Assembly: GCF_003724155.1 (NCBI RefSeq)
Contig: NZ_RJJQ01000018.1
Coordinates: 1 to 64,000, forward strand
Direction: 5' to 3'
DNA length: 64,000 nucleotides
DNA from: Flexivirga caeni
Lineage (GTDB): Bacteria; Actinomycetota; Actinomycetes; Actinomycetales; Dermatophilaceae
The notes under the pieces are model-generated. The model did not search any database. It was not told the DNA's origin and saw only the letters and a program-made list of their open reading frames with translations. The position numbers and the translations under genes were made by a program. This document shows, one piece after another, positions 1 to 9,882 of the stretch (the stretch's first letter is position 1; each line of letters starts with the position of its first letter).

Positions 1-1
1 G

Positions 2-253
2 TTACGCACCGCCGTCATCACCCGAGACCACGGATGCACCTTCCCTGGGTGTGACCGGCCACCGGGCATGTGCGAAGTCCATCACGTGAACCCATGGTGG
101 GCCGGCGGGGAAACGTGTTTGCTCAACTCGGCGATGTTGTGCGCGTTCCACCACCACCTGGTCCACCGCCTCGGGCTACTCGCGGCCGTCACCGCCGCCG
201 GGGTGTGCTGGGACCTGACCCCCGACCGGATGCCCACCCGCGACGCAGCCTGA
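2..253 (+). CDS. HNH endonuclease, 13E12/DUF222 type (C-terminal part)
   Basis: Only the last 83 codons lie in the window, read from base 2 with no start. The fragment carries an HNH-type zinc/nuclease pattern: CTFPGC, then a CEVHHVNPW segment, then LCAFHHHLVH. The paired Cys and the His-His followed by Asn are typical of the C-terminal HNH domain of the actinobacterial 13E12-repeat (DUF222) proteins, which are multicopy and often linked to mobile DNA. The protein ends normally at a TGA. The N-terminal DUF222 region is outside the window, so the family is inferred from the HNH tail only, and the biological role of this family is unclear. Confidence 0.8.
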   Translation, partial: LRTAVITRDHGCTFPGCDRPPGMCEVHHVNPWWAGGETCLLNSAMLCAFHHHLVHRLGLLAAVTAAGVCWDLTPDRMPTRDAA

Positions 254-462
254 GCACCGCGGCCTCGGCGGCGCCCGGGGGTGGCCGTGTGTGCCCTGGC
301 CGGTGCGCTGAGTGGCGGGAGAGCGAAGCGGCGGAGCGTATGGAAAGGTCGCCAAGAGCGAGCCCGCCTCAAGGCAACTCACCGGCCGGCGAGCCTCCCG
401 CAGCTTGATCCCTGGCCTTTCCGTGTGGTGGCTCTCCGAGTGCCCGATAGGGGCTCGTCTCA

Positions 463-612
463 CCGAGCGGGGTACAAACCCGCCGACCGGCATACGACCT
501 CGGGCTGCGCGCTCCTCTCGCCGAGCGGGGTAGAAGCCCACCGAACGGGGTACAACCACGCACACTCAAGCACCGGTTTTCTACCCCGCTCGACACCGAA
601 GTACCCCGCTCG
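463..612. repeat. Cluster of GAGCGGGGTA short repeats
   Basis: The 510-bp stretch 254-763 holds no convincing gene. It contains five copies of CCGAGCGGGGTA or a one-base variant: forward at 463, 521 and 541, inverted from 582 and 602. The forward and inverted copies could fold into a hairpin. The same arrangement recurs at 16028-16120, so this is a dispersed intergenic repeat family. Confidence 0.75.
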
Positions 613-672
613 ACGAATAGGCGCCCGGCTGCTCGGCCGCACGGGTCAGACAACGCCGACTGACGCAGCACG

Positions 673-726
673 CACCGAGTGACGCACGTGCAACTGCGTC
701 ACTCGGTGTTCCGTGCGTCACTCGGT
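673..726. terminator. 14-bp inverted repeat, probable terminator
   Basis: CACCGAGTGACGCA (673-686) and TGCGTCACTCGGTG (695-708) form a perfect 14-bp stem with an 8-base loop. A further copy of TGCGTCACTCGGT follows at 714-726. It lies just downstream of the minus-strand regulator gene ending at 764 and could terminate it. No U-run follows, which is common for actinobacterial terminators. It resembles the GAGTGACGGC repeats near 35.9 and 56.6 kb. Confidence 0.55.
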
Positions 727-763
727 AAGTGCTCTGCGCTCACTCGGTGAAGGCGCCGGCCAG

Positions 764-1357
764 TCAGTCCGCCAGGTAGCTGCGCATGGTGAGCAGGGCT
801 CGCTCCAGCACGGCCGGCAGGTCGGCGTGCTCGTCGGCGAGCCACTCGCCATACCCCGTCATCGACAGGGCGAGCGCGACCTGGCTCGCGGTCTGCGGGA
901 GCAGCGCCTCGGGGTCGGTGCCGGTGCGCTCGGCGACGTATTCGGCGATCACCCGACGCCAGTCGGCATACCGCAGCACGGAGTGCGCCTGGAGTTCGGG
1001 CGTCGTGAGGATCAGCCGCATGCGCACGCGATGTTCGGCCATCGCGGCAGCGGGAAAGCGGTTGAAGTCGATGACCGCGCGATGCACCGCCTCCTGCACC
1101 GGCCTATCGGCATAACTGCGCAGCGACTCCCGGAAGCCATCCAGGGTGTCGTCGAACTGTCCCCACGGAATGTCGTTCTTCGATCGGTAATAGCGCAACA
1201 GCGTGCGCCTGCCGATGCCTGCGGCACTCGCAATATCATCCAACGTCGTTGACACGAAACCGTTTTCGATGAAGAGATGGAAGGCAACCCGCTCGATCTC
1301 GGCGCGGGAGGTGACGACAGGGCGTCCGACACCGGGGTGGGTCGTCGGGCTGGCCAT
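764..1357 (-). CDS. mftR: TetR-family regulator, MftR-like
   Basis: A 197-residue one-component regulator. The N-terminal TetR helix-turn-helix covers about residues 18-62, with a recognition region GIGRRTLLRYYRSKND; the C-terminal helices would bind an effector. It is transcribed divergently from mftD across a 108-bp gap, the usual position of MftR, which is known to regulate mycofactocin genes in mycobacteria and whose reported ligands are long-chain acyl-CoAs. I chose ATG at 1357 because the upstream alternative only adds residues with no ribosome-binding support. Assignment rests on the TetR fold plus location; the ligand here is unknown. Confidence 0.8.
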   Translation of the reverse strand: MASPTTHPGVGRPVVTSRAEIERVAFHLFIENGFVSTTLDDIASAAGIGRRTLLRYYRSKNDIPWGQFDDTLDGFRESLRSYADRPVQEAVHRAVIDFNRFPAAAMAEHRVRMRLILTTPELQAHSVLRYADWRRVIAEYVAERTGTDPEALLPQTASQVALALSMTGYGEWLADEHADLPAVLERALLTMRSYLAD

Positions 1358-1465
1358 GAAAGTCAAGCTACCGCACCTCTTCCATTTTGACCCTCAGTGC
1401 CATTATTGTGGCTCACATCACATCGCCACCCGGCGGGGGCGTACGACGACGAAGGATGGCCGCCC
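1358..1465. promoter_or_regulatory. Divergent mftR/mftD control region
   Basis: This 108-bp gap must hold both promoters. It includes an imperfect inverted repeat, AGTGCCA and TGGCTCA separated by six bases, around 1397-1416 (5 of 7 positions complementary), a candidate operator for the adjacent TetR regulator. GAAGGA ahead of the ATG at 1466 is the likely mftD ribosome-binding site. The operator call is tentative. Confidence 0.4.
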
Positions 1466-2686
1466 ATGAAACTGGAGAACCCCTGGAAGCAGAACCCCTG
1501 GTTCGAGTCGGTCGCCGTCGCGCAGCAGCGCGCCCGCAAGAAGCTCCCGGCTCCGGTCTACGGTGCGCTGATCGCCGGCTCCGAGCGCGGCCAGACGATC
1601 GAGGACAACCAGGCGGCGTTCGCCGAGCTCGGCTTCGCCCCGCACGTCGCCGGGCACCGGCCCGAGCGCTCGATGCAGCGCAGCCTGCTGGGGCAGGACC
1701 TGTCGCTGCCGGTCATGATCAGCCCGACCGGTGTGCAGGCGGTGCACCCCGACGGTGAGGTAGCCGTGGCGCGGGCGGCCGCGAGTAAGGGCACCGTGAT
1801 GGGGTTGTCGAACTTCGCCAGCAAGTCGGTCGAGGAGGTCACGGCAACCGGCGCGCCGACCTTCTTCCAGATGTACTGGACCGGCCAGCGCGACGTGATG
1901 ATCCAGCGGATGCAGCGCGCACATGCCGCCGGTGCACAAGGGCTGATCGCGACGCTCGACTGGTCGTTCTCGATGGGCCGCGACTGGGGCAGCCCGGAGA
2001 TCCCGGACAAGGTCGACCTGTTGACGATGATCCGCTTCGCGCCGCAAGTTGCGATCAAGCCGCGGTGGATGTGGCAGTTCGGCAAGACTGGCGCCATCCC
2101 GGACCTGACGACGCCGAACCTGCAGCCGCCGGGTGGCGAGGCGCCCACCTTTTTCGGCGCCTACTACGAATGGATGACGACCACTCCGCCCACCTGGGAG
2201 GACGTCGCGTGGATGGCGCAGGAGTGGAAGCAGCTCAGCGGCCGGCCGTTCATCCTCAAGGGTGTCTACCGGGTTGACGACGCCCGCCGCGCAGTCGACG
2301 CAGGCGTCGACGCAATCTCGGTCTCCAACCACGGTGGCAACAACCTGGACGGCACGCCCGCGACGATCCGCGCTGTGCGCCCGGTCAGCCAGGCCGTCGG
2401 CAGCCAGATCACCGTGTTGCTCGACGGCGGCGTGCGCCGTGGCTCCGACGTGGTCAAGGCGCTCGCGATGGGAGCGGACGCCGTGCTCATCGGCCGGGCG
2501 TACCTCTGGGGTCTGGCGGCCAACGGTCAGGCGGGTGTCGAGAACGTGCTGGACGTGCTCCGCGGCGGCATCGACTCGGCGCTCCTCGGCCTCGGACTTT
2601 CCTCGATCGATGAGCTGACGCCCGAACACCTGCTGATCCCGGGCGGTTTCGACCGGGCGGTGGGAGCGCACAGCGAGTCGGCATGA
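1466..2686 (+). CDS. mftD: Pre-mycofactocin synthase MftD
   Basis: A 406-residue FMN-dependent alpha-hydroxy-acid-oxidase-fold protein. MftD acts on the MftC/MftE product 3-amino-5-(4-hydroxybenzyl)-4,4-dimethylpyrrolidin-2-one, oxidising it to the alpha-keto amide pre-mycofactocin, the redox-active part of the cofactor. Visible family marks are the ISPTG segment, SNHGGNNLDGTPAT near residue 290 carrying the catalytic-base histidine, and the LLDGGVRRGSDVVKALAMGADAV phosphate-binding strand, broken here only by normal spacing. The start at 1466 follows GAAGGA and begins MKLENPWK, matching the usual family length of about 390-400. It is unusual that mftD sits next to mftR rather than between mftC and mftE. 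Confidence 0.92.
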   Translation: MKLENPWKQNPWFESVAVAQQRARKKLPAPVYGALIAGSERGQTIEDNQAAFAELGFAPHVAGHRPERSMQRSLLGQDLSLPVMISPTGVQAVHPDGEVAVARAAASKGTVMGLSNFASKSVEEVTATGAPTFFQMYWTGQRDVMIQRMQRAHAAGAQGLIATLDWSFSMGRDWGSPEIPDKVDLLTMIRFAPQVAIKPRWMWQFGKTGAIPDLTTPNLQPPGGEAPTFFGAYYEWMTTTPPTWEDVAWMAQEWKQLSGRPFILKGVYRVDDARRAVDAGVDAISVSNHGGNNLDGTPATIRAVRPVSQAVGSQITVLLDGGVRRGSDVVKALAMGADAVLIGRAYLWGLAANGQAGVENVLDVLRGGIDSALLGLGLSSIDELTPEHLLIPGGFDRAVGAHSESA

Positions 2687-2795
2687 ACTCCCGGTGGGCG
2701 TCCGGTGGCCATCCCATGCGCCGCTGCGGCTGCCGATCTACAGTTGGCGTGGTGGCCGACGGGCCACCGCCTTCGATCCAGGACGGAGGCCGGGT

Positions 2796-3989
2796 ATGAC
2801 GACCGCCGGGCTGACCAGGACCCCGATGGGTGGGGTCGCAACGGGTCTGGTGAAGTTCCAGGCACCCGAGATCGTCTTCGGTCCGGGCGCGCTCGCCGAG
2901 GCGGGCTACTGCGCGCTGCGACTCGGCGCCCGGCGCCCGATGGTCGTGACCGACGAAGGCATTGTCGACGTCGGCTGGGCTGCAGAGCTCGAAAAGCATT
3001 TGTATGACGCAGGATTGACGCCGGTCGTGGTCTCCGGGGTGACTCCGAACCCCAAGGACCGGGAGATTGCCGCGGCATACGTCAGCTATCTGGAGCACTC
3101 CTGTGATGTGGTCATCGCGATCGGCGGCGGGTCCGCCATGGACGCAGCCAAGGGCGTCGCGATCCTGGCCGGCAACGGCGGCGCCATCCTCGACTATGGC
3201 GGCGTCGACCAGGTGCGCGAGCGCATCCCGCCGCTGCTGATGATCCCCACCACCTCCGGAACCGGAGCTGACGTGAGTCAGTTCTGCGTCGTCACCGACA
3301 CGACCCGGCACGTCAAGGTGACGATCATGGGTCGCGCGCTCGTGCCGGACATCTCGATCACCGACCCCCGGCTGTTGCTGACCATGCCCGAATGGCTCAA
3401 TGCCGCAACGGGATTGGACGCACTGACGCACGGCATCGAAGCTTTCGTGTCGCGTGCGCACAACCCCCTGGCGGATGTCCACGCGCTCAGCGCGGTCGGC
3501 CTGGTCCAGCAGCACCTGATGCGGACGATCGACGACCCGGCCGATGACCTCGCCCGCATTGGTATGGCGCAGGCCAGTCTCGATGCCGGGCTGGCCTTCA
3601 GCAACGCCATCCTCGGCGCCACGCATGCGATGAGCCACCAGGTCGGCGGACTGCTCGACGCTCCGCACGGTGTCATCAACGGCATCCTGCTTCCCCATGT
3701 CATCCGCTACAACGCGGCGAGTGCACCCGATCGATTCGTCGAGGTCGCCGCACGTTTCGGCGTGTCCGCACCGGGCGCACCCGGGGAGGAGATCGCCGAA
3801 CTGCTCGCCGAGCGGGTCCGGCAACTTGCCGACGCGGTCGGCGTCCCGGCGTCGCTGAGTGCGCTCGGGATGACCGAGCGCGACGTCGAGGTGCTCTCGC
3901 GCAACTCGCTCGCCGACGCCTGCATCACCACGAACCCGCGCCGGTCCGATGTCGCCGACATCGAGCGGATCTTCCGCGAGGCGTTGTGA
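2796..3989 (+). CDS. Iron-containing (group III) alcohol dehydrogenase
   Basis: A 397-residue NAD(P)-type group III alcohol dehydrogenase. The nucleotide-binding segment IGGGSAMDAAKG and the TTSGTGADVS loop are present. The metal-binding histidines lie in DALTHGIEAFVS and in GATHAMSHQVGGLLDAPHG. ATG at 2796 is preceded by GGAGG at ideal spacing; an in-frame upstream extension lacks any support. It lies 109 bp after mftD in the same direction, so it is probably one of the dehydrogenases whose tightly bound NAD is re-oxidised through mycofactocin. The substrate cannot be read from the sequence; primary alcohols or aldehydes are likely. Confidence 0.85.
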   Translation: MTTAGLTRTPMGGVATGLVKFQAPEIVFGPGALAEAGYCALRLGARRPMVVTDEGIVDVGWAAELEKHLYDAGLTPVVVSGVTPNPKDREIAAAYVSYLEHSCDVVIAIGGGSAMDAAKGVAILAGNGGAILDYGGVDQVRERIPPLLMIPTTSGTGADVSQFCVVTDTTRHVKVTIMGRALVPDISITDPRLLLTMPEWLNAATGLDALTHGIEAFVSRAHNPLADVHALSAVGLVQQHLMRTIDDPADDLARIGMAQASLDAGLAFSNAILGATHAMSHQVGGLLDAPHGVINGILLPHVIRYNAASAPDRFVEVAARFGVSAPGAPGEEIAELLAERVRQLADAVGVPASLSALGMTERDVEVLSRNSLADACITTNPRRSDVADIERIFREAL

Positions 3990-3995
3990 GACACG

Positions 3996-5420
3996 ATGAC
4001 TCGTGCCCCGTCGTCGCCCTCACCACCGGATGCCCTTGGTGCGCCTTCCGGCCGCAGCGACGACGTGCCACGCGAACCGGCCGACGAGATCTCCCGGCTG
4101 ACCGGTGTCCGCACGGGAAAGAACTCCTACTACCCGGCGTTCGTGCGGTCCAGCACGCGAATGCAGCGGACGGTGCGCGCGATGGACCGCATCTCCAGCG
4201 TGGTGGTGCGGACCGTCGAGGGGCCTCGGGGTGTCCTGGAAGAGGTGGTCCGCGCGGCGGCCGGTCACCTGGAGGCACCGTGGGGACTACTGGCCCTCGG
4301 TGATGACCAATTGCGTGGTGCCCGACCGCGTTTCGTGGTGGTCGGTCCGGGTGGGCGCAGTCCCGATGACGCCGCCCGGTTGCCGGCGTACGTTATGGCG
4401 GAGTTGACCGCCATACGCGCCGGCGAACGTGCCTTCGGTGCGGTGAGCACCGGGTGGCTGCGATCTCCGATGAACCTCGAAGGCCGCCAGATCGGAGTCC
4501 TATCGGTCCGCCCGGGGCTGGGCGAGGATCCCGAGCCGGAGGATCTGGCGGTGCTGCGGATCCTCGCCAACCAGGCGTCGGTGTCGTTGCACACCTCCGA
4601 GCAGTACCAGGCCGGGGTGACCCTGCACCGGCGTGCACAGCGGCTCAACCGTGCGGCCGAGCTCCAGGCGCGCGATCTCGCGGTGCGCACCGCCGAACTG
4701 CAGGCCGCCGAGAAGCAACTGGTGGCCGCAACCCAGCGGGAGATCGTCGGCAGCGAGCGGCACCGCATCGCCCGTGAACTGCACGACAGCGTCACACAGT
4801 ACGTCCTGTCGGCCGGTATGGCGGTCGAGGTCGCGCGCGGGGACGCGGTCGACCGAAGCCTGGACAGCATGGCCGAACAGCTATCTCGCGCAAAGGTTTT
4901 CACCCAGACCGCGGTCGAGCAGCTGCGCACGGCGATCTATGCGCTGGACCAGCCGCCCGAGGAGGCGGCCGCGTCGCTGGAAGAACTCATCGGGCTGGTC
5001 GTGGCACATCACCGGCCCGCGCTGGACGTGCGGGTGGTGGCCGAGGGGGCAGTCAGTGAGATCCCGGCGGCCGCGAGCCAGGACCTCGCGCGGTCGGTCG
5101 GCGAGTCACTCTTCAACGTCGCGGCCCATGCGCGTGCGACGCGGGTGAACGTGCGGTTGCGCTACCGCCCGGAGGCACTCACCGTGTCCGTCTCCGACGA
5201 CGGGTCCGGCGATCCGACCACCCTGCGGCGGATGTTGCGGCTGGAGCAGCGTTCGGTCGGCGACGGCCGGCATCGTGGCTTGGTGAACATGGACGACCGC
5301 CTTCGGTCCATCGGCGGCACGCTGGCCTTCCGGCGCTCCCGGCTCGGCGGGGTGCGCATCGTGCTGCGCGTGCCATTGCCCGTGCAGACCCGAGCAACCT
5401 CTTCCGCAGGAGCGCCATGA
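3996..5420 (+). CDS. GAF-domain sensor histidine kinase (MnoS/MadS-like)
   Basis: A 474-residue soluble sensor kinase with no transmembrane segment. Residues about 60-200 form a GAF-like sensor domain, 205-250 a coiled linker, and a HisKA_3 dimerisation helix follows with phospho-acceptor His263 in the ARELHDSVTQYV motif. The C-terminal ATPase region contains VSDDGSGD and a late GLVNMDDRLRSIGG segment. It starts six bases after the dehydrogenase and overlaps the response regulator by four bases. In mycobacteria a comparable pair (MnoSR) is required for expression of the NDMA-dependent methanol dehydrogenase, so control of the dehydrogenase genes here is a reasonable inference. The signal sensed is unknown. 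Confidence 0.87.
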   Translation: MTRAPSSPSPPDALGAPSGRSDDVPREPADEISRLTGVRTGKNSYYPAFVRSSTRMQRTVRAMDRISSVVVRTVEGPRGVLEEVVRAAAGHLEAPWGLLALGDDQLRGARPRFVVVGPGGRSPDDAARLPAYVMAELTAIRAGERAFGAVSTGWLRSPMNLEGRQIGVLSVRPGLGEDPEPEDLAVLRILANQASVSLHTSEQYQAGVTLHRRAQRLNRAAELQARDLAVRTAELQAAEKQLVAATQREIVGSERHRIARELHDSVTQYVLSAGMAVEVARGDAVDRSLDSMAEQLSRAKVFTQTAVEQLRTAIYALDQPPEEAAASLEELIGLVVAHHRPALDVRVVAEGAVSEIPAAASQDLARSVGESLFNVAAHARATRVNVRLRYRPEALTVSVSDDGSGDPTTLRRMLRLEQRSVGDGRHRGLVNMDDRLRSIGGTLAFRRSRLGGVRIVLRVPLPVQTRATSSAGAP

Positions 5421-6070
5421 CCGCCACCCACACGCCGATCCGCATCATGCTCGTCGACGACCACGCCATCGTCCGGCAGGGCCTGCGATCGATCCTGGAA
5501 CGCGACGCCGGCATCAAGGTGATCGCCGAGGCGTCCTCCCGGGGGGAGTGCCTCGCACTGATGGAGCGCACCACACCCGACGTGCTGCTGCTGGACCTGA
5601 AGCTCTCGACGTCCAGCGACACCGAGGGCCTGGATCTGGCCCGGGAGGTCGCCGAGCGGCATCCGTCGGTCGCGATCCTGGTGCTGACGACATTTCTCGA
5701 CGAGCAACTGGTCCTGCGGGCGGTGCAGGCCGGCGCGAAAGGCTACGTCGTCAAGGATGTCGACACCGACGCGCTGGTCCGCGCCATACACGACGTGAGC
5801 CGGGGCGAGTCGGCGTTCGATGCGCGCAGCGCAGCGGCGATGGTGCGCGGAGTCCGCACGCCCGTGCCGGAGGCCAAACCGGTGCTCTCGCCGCGCGAGC
5901 TTCAGGTGCTGGCGCACCTGGCGCGGGGTTTATCCAACAAGGAGATCGGCAAGCGACTGTATGTCGGGGAAACCACGGCCAAGTTCCACGTCGGCAACAT
6001 CCTGCGCAAGCTGGGCGTCTCCAGCCGGGCGGAGGCGGTCTACGAGGCGACCCAGCGCAAACTGCTGTAG
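5417..6070 (+). CDS. NarL/LuxR-type response regulator (MnoR/MadR-like)
   Basis: A 217-residue response regulator. The receiver domain has acidic residues in LVDDHAIVRQG (14-15), phospho-acceptor Asp60 in VLLLDLKLS, and the conserved Lys in YVVKDVD. The C-terminal LuxR helix-turn-helix spans about residues 155-212 (LSPRELQVLAHLARGLSNKE onward). The ATGA overlap with the kinase gene shows co-translation. By analogy with MnoSR it probably activates the divergently placed alcohol dehydrogenase and mycofactocin promoters around 11.2-11.45 kb. It ends 28 bp before the convergent mftM-like gene. Confidence 0.9.
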   Translation: MTATHTPIRIMLVDDHAIVRQGLRSILERDAGIKVIAEASSRGECLALMERTTPDVLLLDLKLSTSSDTEGLDLAREVAERHPSVAILVLTTFLDEQLVLRAVQAGAKGYVVKDVDTDALVRAIHDVSRGESAFDARSAAAMVRGVRTPVPEAKPVLSPRELQVLAHLARGLSNKEIGKRLYVGETTAKFHVGNILRKLGVSSRAEAVYEATQRKLL

Positions 6071-6097
6071 GCGGCGCGCTCGCCCCGCGCGCAAGCG

Positions 6098-7000
6098 TTA
6101 CGTCGGGCGGTCGAGCAGCAGCCAGCCGCCGTGGTGCTCGTAAACCCGCCAATCCCAATCGGTTCCGGCTCCTCGCACCCAGGTGCGCAGGTCGGCGAGG
6201 GTCAGGCTGCGCAGGTGCCCGAACTGTTGCGACGGCTCCTCCTCGAACGGCACGGCGACCACCACCCGGCGTCGCGCCATGCGGCACGCCTCCCGGATGA
6301 TCTCCACGGCGGTGTCGTCGGGCACATGCTCCAGCAGATGTATGGCGAGGACGGTGTCGAAACTCCCGTCCGGTTCCGTGAGCCGCGCCGCATCCGCGAC
6401 CAGCGTCCGCACGGGCAGGTCCAGCAGCCGGCTCATGTCCAGCAGCAGGTGCACGGCTTCCGCAGAGAGGTCGCTCGCGGTGATTTCCAGGCCCGCCCGC
6501 GCCAGCCGCAGCGCCTGGAATCCGAAGCAGGTGCCGAGTTCGTGCACGGCGGTCCCGCGGATCACTTCCTGCACGTGCTCGTGCACTGGCGCGTAGGCCG
6601 CGATCGACCCGCGACCGCTGGGCTCGGCGATCTCCTCGTCGATGCGGCGCAGGGTGTTGCGGTAGAAGTTCAGCCACGCCTGTTGCGGGGTCTCGGCGCA
6701 GGTCAGCACGATGCCGACGAGCAGCTCCTCGAACAGCTCCGGCCCACGGATCCATCCGGCGTCGAAGAGTTCCTCGCTCAGCTGTCCGGAGATGTCGTCG
6801 CTGACCTCTCCGGCGCCGAGATCGTGCTCCAGCAGCAGGCCGGTGCCGACCCGCCCGACGTCGAAGTGCGCGGTGCGGGTGATGCCGAGCCGCCGCTGGT
6901 CGACCAGCGGCTGGCGGCGCACGGTGACCGTCTCGCTGCGATAGACCCCGCCCGGGCAGGGCCGGTAGGCGTCCAGCTCCATCTCGTCCACGCCGCTCAC
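6098..7000 (-). CDS. mftM: SAM-dependent methyltransferase, MftM-like
   Basis: A 300-residue class I methyltransferase. The SAM-binding segment is HELGTCFGFQALRLARAG, followed by the acidic ASDLSAEAV strand and LAIHLLEHVPDDTA. In mycobacteria MftM methylates a glucose of the mycofactocin oligoglucosyl tail, and this gene has the expected length and neighbourhood. The chosen start is GTG at 7000, which overlaps the TGA of the upstream VWA gene as GTGA; a longer upstream reading would overlap that gene extensively. Placement at the end of the MoxR-VWA operon rather than beside mftF is notable. Function is inferred from family and context. Confidence 0.75.
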   Translation of the reverse strand: MSGVDEMELDAYRPCPGGVYRSETVTVRRQPLVDQRRLGITRTAHFDVGRVGTGLLLEHDLGAGEVSDDISGQLSEELFDAGWIRGPELFEELLVGIVLTCAETPQQAWLNFYRNTLRRIDEEIAEPSGRGSIAAYAPVHEHVQEVIRGTAVHELGTCFGFQALRLARAGLEITASDLSAEAVHLLLDMSRLLDLPVRTLVADAARLTEPDGSFDTVLAIHLLEHVPDDTAVEIIREACRMARRRVVVAVPFEEEPSQQFGHLRSLTLADLRTWVRGAGTDWDWRVYEHHGGWLLLDRPT

Positions 7001-8532
7001 GACGGTGACCCGGCCCCCTCGGCCAGGACGTGCGAGAAGGCGCGCAGCTGGCGCAGGTTTCGCACGACCTCCACCGTGTCGCAGTGCTCGGCATACAGCG
7101 GCAGATCGCACCGGCCGAGCGGCCACGAATACCGCGGCTCGGGCGTCAGCCACACCACCGACCGAGATCGCCGCGCGATCTCGGCGAAGGTGTCGAGCGC
7201 GGGGTCCTTGCCGTTGCCGCGGCCGTCACCGATGACGATGACCGTGGTCCGGTGATTGAGCGCAGAGCCGTAGTCGTCGAGAAACTGCCGCAGCGACGAG
7301 CCGTAGTCGGAGTCGGCGTCGACGTCGATCTTCCCGCCGTCGGCCTTACCGGCCATGATCTGCGAAAGCGCTTGCTGCACATGGTGATCGGCGAAGAGCG
7401 AGGTGATCTCGGCGCATTCGTCGACGAAGACGAACGAGCGCACCTGCGAGGCGATGGACTGCAGGCTGTGCACCAGGTGCAACGCGAAAGCCGACGTGGC
7501 ACGCACCGACAGCGACACGTCGCAGAGGATGACAAGGCGCGGCCGGTCCTCGCGCTTGCTGACCAGCACCGGCCGGAACGGTACCCCGTCATACCGCATG
7601 TTGGTGCGCATGGTGCGCCGGCTGTCGATGACCCCCGTGCCGGAAACATGCCGGCGCGGGCGGGGCGCGCCGCGCAGGCTGCGCAGCAACCTGCGCAGGG
7701 CGTCCTCGAAGGCGATGCGCTCGGACTCTTCGATGACCTCGGCACGTGCCGCTTGGACTTCGCGGGCCTCGATCTCCTGCTCGTCGCGCAACAGGCTCTC
7801 CAGGTGCTGGCGCAACTGCTCGGGCAACCCGGCCAGCAGCGGTGCGAGGCGCTCGCGGAGTGCGGCCAGATCGGGATCGAGGTCCGGCTCGGCGGCGTCC
7901 TCGTCAGGTTCGCCGAGCCAGCTGAGCAGCGCCATCTCCTCGGCCACCGAGAGCTCCGCGTCGATCTGCAGCCCGGGGTTCTTGGTCAACCGCCCGGGCG
8001 CACCCGGGTTGTGCAGTGCCCTGGTGCTGATCTGCACGCGCGCCGCCTCACCCGCCGACACCTTGCCGTCCTTGGACACCACGATCTCGTCGGTCATCGA
8101 GGCCATGTCGAGCTTGTTGGCCTCCTGATGCAGGTTGTACTGCTGGGCCAGATCCTCGGGTTTGAAGTAGTCCTTGATGTCCTTGGGCGCGTCGTGGGAG
8201 TGGCCGTCCTGGGGTGTGTCGGACAGTTCGTCGGAGAGCGTGAACTCCTGCAGGGCACCCTCGTCACTGAGGTCGTCGTGCGCGTGGCCGTGCTCGTGCG
8301 GCGCGGCCACCACCGGGCGGAGCCGGAAGAACCGGTCGAAGACGTCGTCGAAGACCTCCAGGTCACGACGGTCCTTGACCAGCGACACGGTCAGTGCCGA
8401 CCGCAACACCTCCCGGTCGGTGATGATCCCCGGACGGCCCACGGCCTGTGCGGCGTCGAGTGCCTCGGCGACACTGATCCGCAGTCCGTGCAGCCGCAGG
8501 AAGCGGATGAACCGGTGCAGCGTGGCGTCCAC
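6997..8532 (-). CDS. VWA-domain protein (CoxE-like)
   Basis: A 511-residue protein with a C-terminal von Willebrand A domain. The metal-ion-dependent adhesion site begins at LVILCDVSLSVR, a D-x-S-x-S pattern, followed by FVFVDECAEIT and VIVIGDGRGNG. The N-terminal half is helical and charged, with a short histidine cluster (HEHGHAHDD, about 80-88). Such proteins pair with MoxR ATPases as co-chaperones for maturation or metal-centre insertion, as in CoxD/CoxE of CO dehydrogenase. It lies 14 bp after the MoxR gene and couples to mftM by GTGA. Its position next to the NDMA-dependent dehydrogenase suggests it helps mature or maintain that enzyme; this is inference. Confidence 0.85.
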   Translation of the reverse strand: MDATLHRFIRFLRLHGLRISVAEALDAAQAVGRPGIITDREVLRSALTVSLVKDRRDLEVFDDVFDRFFRLRPVVAAPHEHGHAHDDLSDEGALQEFTLSDELSDTPQDGHSHDAPKDIKDYFKPEDLAQQYNLHQEANKLDMASMTDEIVVSKDGKVSAGEAARVQISTRALHNPGAPGRLTKNPGLQIDAELSVAEEMALLSWLGEPDEDAAEPDLDPDLAALRERLAPLLAGLPEQLRQHLESLLRDEQEIEAREVQAARAEVIEESERIAFEDALRRLLRSLRGAPRPRRHVSGTGVIDSRRTMRTNMRYDGVPFRPVLVSKREDRPRLVILCDVSLSVRATSAFALHLVHSLQSIASQVRSFVFVDECAEITSLFADHHVQQALSQIMAGKADGGKIDVDADSDYGSSLRQFLDDYGSALNHRTTVIVIGDGRGNGKDPALDTFAEIARRSRSVVWLTPEPRYSWPLGRCDLPLYAEHCDTVEVVRNLRQLRAFSHVLAEGAGSPS

Positions 8533-8546
8533 TGACTGACCGCCCC

Positions 8547-9785
<1,239 letters not shown>

Positions 9786-9823
9786 GAAGTCTGCTTCCTC
9801 TGGCTCGAGTGTGGCGGGGTGGG

Positions 9824-9863
9824 CGTTGCCCGCGACCGGTGAGGTGGCCGGTCGCGGGCAACG
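9824..9863 (-). terminator. 16-bp stem terminator between dehydrogenase and MoxR genes
   Basis: CGTTGCCCGCGACCGG (9824-9839) and CCGGTCGCGGGCAACG (9848-9863) form a perfect 16-bp stem with an 8-base loop. It lies 20 bp past the stop of the minus-strand alcohol dehydrogenase and 38 bp before the MoxR start. It should end or attenuate dehydrogenase transcription, so that the MoxR operon receives only read-through or uses its own promoter. Confidence 0.8.
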
Positions 9864-9882
9864 AGGTATGCCGGCAGGCGGA

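Noticed and set aside
254-763. Several overlapping frames of 60-130 codons in the repeat region
   Set aside because: They run through GAGCGGGGTA repeats on both strands and have no protein character.
1418-2671. 417-codon minus-strand frame
   Set aside because: Complement of mftD; no recognisable protein features.
7030-8535. 501-codon plus-strand frame
   Set aside because: Antisense to the VWA gene, which has clear domain motifs and operon overlaps on the minus strand.
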